DNA of 51,035 nt from an uncultured SAR116 cluster alpha proteobacterium (GTDB lineage: Bacteria; Pseudomonadota; Alphaproteobacteria; Puniceispirillales; Puniceispirillaceae). Both the position numbers and the translations under genes were made by a program. The notes under the pieces were generated by a model. That model was not told where the DNA came from. It did no database searches and saw only the letters and a program-made list of their open reading frames with translations. This document shows, in pieces, positions 44,724 to 51,035 of the stretch. Each line of letters opens with the position of its first letter. Within the stretch, counting starts at the first letter, position 1. The stretch lies in NCBI GenBank assembly GCA_902559985.1, contig CACEJY010000011.1:1-51035 (forward strand), in the 5' to 3' direction.

Positions 44724-47700
44724 ATGGACCGTCTTGCTGATTTTATTGTTAATCACCGTATCAAGGTTGCCATTATAACACTATTGATGGCCTTTACTGT
44801 CTTTGCTGGCATTCCAAATTTGAGGCTCGATACTGATGGTCGGGTATTTATGGCGAATGATAATCCAGATAAAATCTTTCTCGATAAATTCGAACAGGAG
44901 TTTGCCAAAGACGATAACCTCGCGATCGTTATAGTGCCAAAAAACGGTGATGTCTTTACACCACAAACACTTGGTGCGATTGGCGAGCTTACTGAAGATT
45001 TGTGGAACTTGCCCTACGTTAGGCTTGTTAATTCAATTACAAGGTTTCAAAACACCTACGCAAACGGGGATATGATGGTGGTAGAGGATTTGATCCCTGA
45101 TCCATCGATGGTGACAGAAAGTGAAGCCTCTGCAGCTAAAAACGTTGCTTTGAACCGGATTGAGATACGCAACAGCCTTATCAATGATGATGCGTCAGCG
45201 ACTGCCATTTCAGTCATATTTCGCCTTCCTGGAATTGATTTAGCCTCAGAAATCCCAAAAATCAGCGCTGAGTCTGAGCCTCTCCTCGAACGCTATAGAA
45301 CCAAATATCCTGCAATAACATTCAAGGCCAGTGGGTCAGTAGCTATAAGTCAGGCCTTTGCTACAGCTAGCCAGAAGGATGGTGGCACGCTAACACCGGC
45401 AATGCTTTTTGCCATGTTAGCGATCGTTGGGGTGTTGCTTCGCTCTGCTACTGGTTCACTGCTGATCCTTATGCTTGCCGCACTGTCTGCCCTTGTTTCG
45501 CTTGGGGCGCTCGGTTGGACGGGTATTCCAATTAATTCTGCCACCGCAGTGGCTCCATTAATGGTCATTACCCTTGCGGTTGCCAGCAGTGTGCATGTGC
45601 TGTCCTCGATCAGACAGACAATGCAGAAGACTGTTGACCGCACGATCTGGGCACGACACGCAGTCTCTGATCATGGACTTGGCATTACCGTGGCAGTGTT
45701 TACTACCGCAATTGGTTTCCTGTCCTTAAACTTCTCAATCTCACCCCCATTTCGCCAACTTGGTAATATGGTAGCCGCTGGCATGATTGGCGTCTGGGTA
45801 TTTACACTTTTTCTTCTTCCTGGATTGATTTGTTGGTTACCAATAAAACAGAATCGAAAGCCGGCATTGGTTGACCAAATTATGGTTGCGATTGGTGAAT
45901 TCGTCATCCGATATCAAAAGCGACTTCTCCTCGGTATTCCTGTGATCATTATAGGTTTTGCTGCTGGCATCTCACACATTAAGCTCGAAGATGACTTTTT
46001 GCGTTATTTTGATGAGAGTTTTGAGACTAGGCAGGCCACTGATCTCTACGAAACTGAACTTGGCGGGTTGAATGTCTTAGAGTACTCGGTTGATACAGGT
46101 ATTGAAAGTGGCATAACTTCAGTTGCCTATCTCCAGAAGCTTGACGAGCTGTCTAATTTTCTGCGCGCGCAGCAAGAAGTTAGTCACATACGCTCGCTTA
46201 GCGACACGATCAAGCGCTTAAATATGAACATGAATGCCGATAATCCAGCTTTCTACCGCATTCCAGAAACTGATGAAGAGGCATCGCAGTTTTTATTCCT
46301 TTATGAATTGTCACTTGGCTACGGCATGGACCTTACCGACCAGATCAATGTCGATAGGTCATCAACTCGGGTGTCGGCTTTTGTTCGCTACGCTACCACG
46401 CGCCAATTATTGGCATTGGATGATAAAATTCAGCATTGGTTTGATGAAAACGCGCCCGAGTTGAAAAGCCCAGTCACAGGCCAAACTCATGTATACACCA
46501 TGATTTCAGCACGCGACGTTCCTTCAATGTTGAAGGGGACTACTTTGGCGCTGATATTTATCTCGTTCGTCATTTTCCTCGTACTTCGTAATCTGAAGCT
46601 TGGACTCATCTCGCTAGTGCCAAATCTGCTACCAGCCATAATGGGCTTTGGCTTGTGGGGTTACTCGGTTGGCAGCGTAACGCTCGCGGTATCAATTGTT
46701 GTGGCAATGACGCTTGGAATTGTTGTCGATGACACGGTGCATTTTATGCTAAAGTACGCTAATGCGCGTAAACGAGGAGAAAGTGCAGAGGACAGCGTGC
46801 GCCACGCCTTTCGTTCGGTTGGCATGGCGTTAACCGTTACCTCGCTCGGTCTTGTTATTGGCTTTATTGTTCTTGGGCAGTCGGGTTTTGCAGTAAATAG
46901 AGATATGGCTCGACTGACAGCGATCACTCTTGCTTTCGCCATCTTAGTTGATTTTTTCTTCCTTCCTCCACTTCTGATTTTCTTAGACAGGGTAAAAAAC
47001 ATGAATAGCAAAGCCACAGCATCCGCCTCGCTCACGCTTATGTTTAGCTTTGTTACGACGTTTTTGGTTATGCAATCTCCTACGTCAGTTAACGCTTCAA
47101 ACGATAAGGGCATTGCAATAGCCACTGAGGTTGACAACCGCGATAAGGGTTGGGGTGATGTCACTGTTGAGGGCAAAATGACTCTCAAGAACAAGGCAGG
47201 TAGGGAATCAATTCGTCAGTTCCGTTCAACTATTTTGGAAGCAAGTAGCGTAGGCGAAGGGGACCAGTCGATCATTACGTTTTCAAAACCACGCGATGTC
47301 AGGGGCACAGCTTTGTTGACGCATTCCAAGATTGAGCCGGAGGATGACCTTCAATGGATTTTTTTGCCAGCGGTGAAGAGAGTAAAGCGAATTTCCTCAT
47401 CAAACCGCACAGGCAAATTTGTTTCCTCAGAATTTTCCTATGAGGATCTGGGGTCCGAAGAAGTGGCTGATAATGATCACATATGGATTGAAGATAGGTC
47501 ATGTGTGCATGATGCCGGGATAACTTGCGCGGTTGTGGAGAGCCGACCAAAAAATAAAAGATCAGGCTATTCAAAGCGGATTTCGTTCGTTGATCTTGAC
47601 GAATACCGGGTACACCAGATCGATTTCTATAATCGACGTGGTGATCTAGAAAAAACATTGAAATTTTTTGATTTTCGTCGGTATGAGAATCGTTTTTGGC

Positions 47701-47834
47701 GCGCTCATGTCATGGTCATGGTCAACCTACAGACAGGAAAATCAACACGTCTTTCATGGGGTGATTACAGGTTTAGAAATGGCCTAACGCAGCGTGACTT
47801 CACCCCTCAGGGGCTAGCCAAAGCCAGTCGATGA
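44724..47834 (+). CDS. RND/MMPL exporter fused to an outer membrane lipoprotein-sorting-like domain
   Basis: The 1036-residue product has two parts. Residues 1-759 are an MMPL-type RND exporter with about twelve membrane helices, two periplasmic domains, and motifs such as PLMVITLAVASSVHVLSSI and VVAMTLGIVVDDTVHFMLKY in the two sterol-sensing-like repeats. At Met760 (47001) a signal-peptide-like stretch (SLTLMFSFVTTFLVMQSPTS) starts a domain of about 275 residues typical of outer membrane lipoprotein-sorting proteins (VRGTALLTHSKIEPEDDLQW; KRVKRISSSNRTGKFVSSEF; SYEDLGSEEV). In relatives the two are adjacent genes (family knowledge). The outer membrane protein gene follows with a 4-base overlap. 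Confidence 0.82.
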   Translation: MDRLADFIVNHRIKVAIITLLMAFTVFAGIPNLRLDTDGRVFMANDNPDKIFLDKFEQEFAKDDNLAIVIVPKNGDVFTPQTLGAIGELTEDLWNLPYVRLVNSITRFQNTYANGDMMVVEDLIPDPSMVTESEASAAKNVALNRIEIRNSLINDDASATAISVIFRLPGIDLASEIPKISAESEPLLERYRTKYPAITFKASGSVAISQAFATASQKDGGTLTPAMLFAMLAIVGVLLRSATGSLLILMLAALSALVSLGALGWTGIPINSATAVAPLMVITLAVASSVHVLSSIRQTMQKTVDRTIWARHAVSDHGLGITVAVFTTAIGFLSLNFSISPPFRQLGNMVAAGMIGVWVFTLFLLPGLICWLPIKQNRKPALVDQIMVAIGEFVIRYQKRLLLGIPVIIIGFAAGISHIKLEDDFLRYFDESFETRQATDLYETELGGLNVLEYSVDTGIESGITSVAYLQKLDELSNFLRAQQEVSHIRSLSDTIKRLNMNMNADNPAFYRIPETDEEASQFLFLYELSLGYGMDLTDQINVDRSSTRVSAFVRYATTRQLLALDDKIQHWFDENAPELKSPVTGQTHVYTMISARDVPSMLKGTTLALIFISFVIFLVLRNLKLGLISLVPNLLPAIMGFGLWGYSVGSVTLAVSIVVAMTLGIVVDDTVHFMLKYANARKRGESAEDSVRHAFRSVGMALTVTSLGLVIGFIVLGQSGFAVNRDMARLTAITLAFAILVDFFFLPPLLIFLDRVKNMNSKATASASLTLMFSFVTTFLVMQSPTSVNASNDKGIAIATEVDNRDKGWGDVTVEGKMTLKNKAGRESIRQFRSTILEASSVGEGDQSIITFSKPRDVRGTALLTHSKIEPEDDLQWIFLPAVKRVKRISSSNRTGKFVSSEFSYEDLGSEEVADNDHIWIEDRSCVHDAGITCAVVESRPKNKRSGYSKRISFVDLDEYRVHQIDFYNRRGDLEKTLKFFDFRRYENRFWRAHVMVMVNLQTGKSTRLSWGDYRFRNGLTQRDFTPQGLAKASR

Positions 47835-49045
47835 CTTTAAAAACCATTATTTTTCGTACCGCAGCTCTAATACCGGCGGTTTTTGTTTACCTAGCCGCTT
47901 TAAAAGCGCCTGTTGCTGCCGCGAGTACTGTGGAGCAACGTGGCGAGGCGACTTTTGAAGCAAGCTGGTATCCGCGATCAGCTGCTTTTGATGGCCAGAA
48001 AAACAGCTTTTTTCATGCCGAGGTAAAACCTGAATTATCAGTTTTTGACGAGGCCACTGAATGGATTTTACAGCCCCGGATCAGTGGTGGTACAGCAGGG
48101 GTTGGTGTATTTGACTTTCGTGAAGCGCATGTCACTAGCCGCATTGGAGAGATAGATGTGTTGGTTGGCAACACTATTCTATTTTGGGGTAAGGTTGAAA
48201 GCTACAATCCAGTAGACGTCGTTAATAGCCTCGATTATAGCCGTGGCTTGATGCGAAGTAAGAAACTTGGTGCGCCAGTCTTACAGGTCTCCTTGCCGAT
48301 TGGCTCTGGGCAGTTGGACTTGTTCGCCTTAGATTTTGTCAAAAACATATATCCAAGCCAAACACTTCGAGAACATGTCGGGACAAGGTTTGGGGAGCAG
48401 GTGAGCTTTTCCGGTGGTGCTTCTGAAAGTGATATTGGACAGGCGGCGCGATGGTCAGCTTACTATAGAAATGTCGATCTCGGACTCAGTTGGTTCCGTG
48501 GCATTGGCAATGCGCCTCGTCTAATGTCTCAATCTAATGGCACTCTCCAACCTGATTACAGCCGTATCAATCAATTGGCACTGGATATCCAATATCTGCA
48601 GGGTGATACTGCTTTTAAGGGTGAGCTTATCCGTCGCAAAGGCCAATATGATAGGCTTGGCGCTGCTAAAAGCTATCGTGCAGGGGTGCTAGGGCTGGAA
48701 CATAGTTTTTACGACTTTGCGAACAGTGGAAGTGATCTGGTTCTCGTTACAGAATATGCCTTTGACAGTCGAAATAGCTTATCGCATAGCGGCTTTCAGA
48801 ATGATTTGACCATCGGTTTGCGCTGGTTAAAGAACGATATTGATGATACTGAGGCGTTGACGCTTCTTACTCAAGACTTGGATCATAAATCGCAACTCTT
48901 AACCATTAGATTTGATAGACGGATTAGTGACCGTGTTACTTTTCAAACCAGCGTGCGTCTTCCATCACGCTTTCATCGCGATCCTAATAGTTCAGTGTTG
49001 GCAAAAGATGCAGCAATTATTGCAGCGTTTACTTATAGATATTAG
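47831..49045 (+). CDS. Outer membrane beta-barrel protein linked to the RND exporter
   Basis: The 404-residue product has a signal peptide (FRTAALIPAVFVYLAALKAP region, cleavage near residue 31) and alternating polar/apolar strands with aromatic girdles throughout, ending in AAFTYRY, with a C-terminal aromatic residue expected for outer membrane barrels. It overlaps the RND gene by ATGA and is the usual third member next to such exporters. It may export or bind the transported substrate across the outer membrane. Confidence 0.72.
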   Translation: MTLKTIIFRTAALIPAVFVYLAALKAPVAAASTVEQRGEATFEASWYPRSAAFDGQKNSFFHAEVKPELSVFDEATEWILQPRISGGTAGVGVFDFREAHVTSRIGEIDVLVGNTILFWGKVESYNPVDVVNSLDYSRGLMRSKKLGAPVLQVSLPIGSGQLDLFALDFVKNIYPSQTLREHVGTRFGEQVSFSGGASESDIGQAARWSAYYRNVDLGLSWFRGIGNAPRLMSQSNGTLQPDYSRINQLALDIQYLQGDTAFKGELIRRKGQYDRLGAAKSYRAGVLGLEHSFYDFANSGSDLVLVTEYAFDSRNSLSHSGFQNDLTIGLRWLKNDIDDTEALTLLTQDLDHKSQLLTIRFDRRISDRVTFQTSVRLPSRFHRDPNSSVLAKDAAIIAAFTYRY

Positions 49046-49134
49046 GAGTTACTGGATTGGTCTATAATTGTTTACGTAAATAAGAAATATAATTTGGATG
49101 GATTAAAATTTAGAGTCTTAGAGGACATGTAACG

Positions 49135-49959
49135 GTGCAACCAACGGCTAAAGTTGAAATGCTAGCCCTGCAACGAGCGAGGGGTGAGATTGATCTTGCT
49201 GTGGTGGCAGGAAAGCTCGTTCGTTTCTATCAATCAGGCTCATCAAAGATATTTCTGCCAAAAACCTATGCGACAACACTTGAGGCGGTGTTGGTTAATA
49301 CGGCAGGTGGGCTTACCGGAGGTGATGAATTTGATGTGAAGCTGGCAGCTTACGGCGACACGCACTTGACTGTCTCTACTCAAACAGCCGAGCGTGTGTA
49401 TAGGGCGTTAGGCCCTGATACTGCGAAAATGCGGATTGAAATTACACTGACTGGACCCGCCACCCTGCATTGGCTTCCGCAAGAAACAATAATGTTTGAT
49501 GGCGCTGGATTTTCTAGGAACTTAGATGTCAAAATGGATCAGGACGCCAGCTTTTTTGCTAGCGAAATTATGGTGTTTGGGCGGACAGCAATGCGCGAAA
49601 CGGTAACAAAAGGGCGTGTCTTTGATCAATGGAGGATCCACCGCGGTGGCAAATTAATTCATGCTGAAGCCCTTCGTCTAGAAGGAGATATTGTTGGCAA
49701 ATTAGATCATCTAGCGAGTGCAGCTGGTTGTGTCAGTTTTGCAACAACAATATTTATCGGCCGTCATTCTGATGAAAAAGCCAGTGCAGTGCGTGAGTTT
49801 TTCAAAACTTATCATGATATAAAAACGGCTGTCTCGGCATGGGATGGTAAATTGGTAGTCCGAAGCGTTGGCGGTGATACGGCTCGGCTCAAAAAGGTGA
49901 CAGCAAGATTTATCGAGCAATTTCGTCAGATAGCGAACCCCCGCGTTTGGAATTACTGA
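49135..49959 (+). CDS. ureD: Urease accessory protein UreD
   Basis: UreD (UreH) is part of the UreDFG complex that inserts nickel into urease. The 274-residue product starts at GTG 49135 and has the family features LEAVLVNTAGGLTGGDEFDV near residue 46 and TAERVYRALGPDTAKMRIEI, then LHWLPQETIMFDGAGFSR. It begins the urease operon; ureA follows after 55 bases. Confidence 0.93.
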   Translation: MQPTAKVEMLALQRARGEIDLAVVAGKLVRFYQSGSSKIFLPKTYATTLEAVLVNTAGGLTGGDEFDVKLAAYGDTHLTVSTQTAERVYRALGPDTAKMRIEITLTGPATLHWLPQETIMFDGAGFSRNLDVKMDQDASFFASEIMVFGRTAMRETVTKGRVFDQWRIHRGGKLIHAEALRLEGDIVGKLDHLASAAGCVSFATTIFIGRHSDEKASAVREFFKTYHDIKTAVSAWDGKLVVRSVGGDTARLKKVTARFIEQFRQIANPRVWNY

Positions 49960-50014
49960 TTCCATATTTTGGAATTATCAAACCATAGGGTTATTAAGCA
50001 AGGAGAGTTAGCAA

Positions 50015-50323
50015 ATGAAATTAACCCCACGTGAAAAAGACAAATTACTGGTCAGCGTTGCAGCCATGGTTGCAAGGGGAAGACTGCAACGGGGCGTCAA
50101 GTTGAACTACCCTGAAGCAATTGCCTTAATCACAGATTTTGTTGTAGAAGGTGCGCGTGATGGCCGCAGTGTTGCCGATTTAATGGAAGCAGGTGCACAC
50201 GTCATTAGTCTTGGTGACTGTATGCCTGGTGTTGCTGAAATGATCAATGATGTTCAGGTTGAAGCAACGTTTCCCGATGGCACCAAACTCGTAACGGTTC
50301 ATCACCCGATCCGCAAAGCATAA
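50015..50323 (+). CDS. ureA: Urease gamma subunit
   Basis: UreA is the small gamma subunit of the urea-splitting enzyme. The 102-residue product has the family start [20 protein letters not shown], the [20 protein letters not shown] helix and the [20 protein letters not shown] end. Length is normal. An AAGGAGAG ribosome binding site precedes it. Confidence 0.96.
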   Translation: MKLTPREKDKLLVSVAAMVARGRLQRGVKLNYPEAIALITDFVVEGARDGRSVADLMEAGAHVISLGDCMPGVAEMINDVQVEATFPDGTKLVTVHHPIRKA

Positions 50324-50358
50324 CCTATTGCAGATAAAAAATGATGAGAGGAAATCGC

Positions 50359-50664
50359 ATGATACCCGGAGAAATTATCGTTGCGGATGGCGATGTCATC
50401 CTGAATGAGGGGCGCTCAGCCATTACCCTTAGTGTTGCAAATACCGGTGATCGGCCGGTGCAAATTGGAAGCCATTATCATTTTGCTGAAGCCAACGCGG
50501 CACTTGATTTTGATCGAAAGAGTGCACGCGGCATGAGGTTGGATATTGCTGCTGGAACAGCGGTGCGATTTGAACCGGGCCAGCTGCGCGATGTTCAATT
50601 AATACCAATAGTGGGTGGACGCCGGGTCTTTGGCTTTAACGCCCAGATCATGGGAGATCTTTAG
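50359..50664 (+). CDS. ureB: Urease beta subunit
   Basis: UreB is the beta subunit of urease. I start it at the ATG at 50359 ([20 protein letters not shown]), six bases after AGAGGA; an ATG six codons upstream is open but does not match the family start. The 101-residue product has [19 protein letters not shown] and the [19 protein letters not shown] end. Its stop is immediately followed by the ureC start. Confidence 0.96.
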   Translation: MIPGEIIVADGDVILNEGRSAITLSVANTGDRPVQIGSHYHFAEANAALDFDRKSARGMRLDIAAGTAVRFEPGQLRDVQLIPIVGGRRVFGFNAQIMGDL

Positions 50665-51035
50665 ATGCCAGCAAAAATTTCGCGAAAAATCTATGCCGAC
50701 ATGTATGGGCCAACCACCGGTGATAAAGTGCGGCTTGCGGATACTGACTTGATCATCGAGGTTGAACGCGATTTGACGCATTATGGTGAAGAAGTGAAGT
50801 TCGGTGGTGGTAAGGTTATCCGAGATGGTATGGGTCAATCGCAAGTGACACGAGTTGATGGCGCAGTTGATACCGTTATTACCAACGCGTTGATCGTCGA
50901 TGTATCCGGCATCTATAAGGCCGATGTTGGGCTCAAGGACGGAAAAATTTGTGCCATTGGCAAGGCTGGTAACCCCGATACTCAGCCGGAAGTTGATATA
51001 ATCATTGGCCCGGGAACTGAGGCAATCGCGGCCGA
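50665..51035 (+). CDS. ureC: Urease alpha subunit (partial, cut by window end)
   Basis: UreC is the catalytic subunit with the nickel centre. The visible 123 codons begin [20 protein letters not shown] and include [40 protein letters not shown] and [16 protein letters not shown], which match UreC from its start. The ATG abuts the ureB stop (TTAGATG). The gene continues outside the window; the nickel-binding residues are not visible here. Confidence 0.96.
   Translation, partial: MPAKISRKIYADMYGPTTGDKVRLADTDLIIEVERDLTHYGEEVKFGGGKVIRDGMGQSQVTRVDGAVDTVITNALIVDVSGIYKADVGLKDGKICAIGKAGNPDTQPEVDIIIGPGTEAIAA

Noticed and set aside
44405-44740. A 111-codon + strand frame before the RND gene.
   Set aside because: It consists partly of the 21-base tandem repeat, lacks a ribosome binding site and has no protein-like composition.

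Overview
The window looks like a chromosomal segment of an alphaproteobacterium, most likely a marine lineage near SAR116/Puniceispirillales. This is inferred from the S10-spc-alpha layout with adk after secY, no rpsD beside rpsK, the rarA-crcB-rluC-ATP12 order, an ATP12 chaperone, and a urease cluster. No 16S gene is present, so the lineage is not proven.

Region 1 (1-13967) is a nearly unbroken ribosomal protein super-operon on the + strand: rpsJ, rplC, rplD, rplW, rplB, rpsS, rplV, rpsC, rplP, rpmC, rpsQ, rplN, rplX, rplE, rpsN, rpsH, rplF, rplR, rpsE, rpmD, rplO, secY, adk, then rpsM, rpsK, rpoA, rplQ. A near-consensus sigma70-type promoter lies between adk and rpsM, and a clear intrinsic terminator follows rplQ.

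Region 2 (14005-18982) is a housekeeping block: rarA, a decayed crcB (fluoride channel) that still overlaps the start of an rluC-like gene, ATP12, a small HEPN-like protein, lipB on the opposite strand, and a tRNA-Leu(GAG).

Region 3 (about 18983-41000) is an AT-richer accessory region starting at the tRNA-Leu. It holds three remnants of tyrosine recombinases, an AIPR (abortive-infection-type) fragment, broken methyltransferases, intact and broken small proteins that look like dimeric alpha/beta barrels, an MBOAT/SGNH acylation pair, a membrane glycosyltransferase, secreted proteins, a cytochrome c', and several families of diverged repeats. One repeat family is a leader plus start codon plus signal-peptide module found in four copies in front of different genes. 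I read the region as an old, much-rearranged integration hot spot.

Region 4 (41097-51035) returns to larger conserved genes: a fusion of a CoA-binding domain to an O-acetylhomoserine sulfhydrylase-like enzyme, an MFS transporter, an RND/MMPL exporter fused to an outer-membrane lipoprotein-sorting-like domain, a beta-barrel outer membrane protein, and the start of a urease operon (ureD, ureA, ureB, partial ureC).

The points I consider most worth following up are the RND-LolA-like fusion with an embedded signal peptide, the repeated leader/signal-peptide module, the integrase graveyard beside tRNA-Leu, the crcB pseudogene, and a glycosyltransferase gene that seems to start at AUU.
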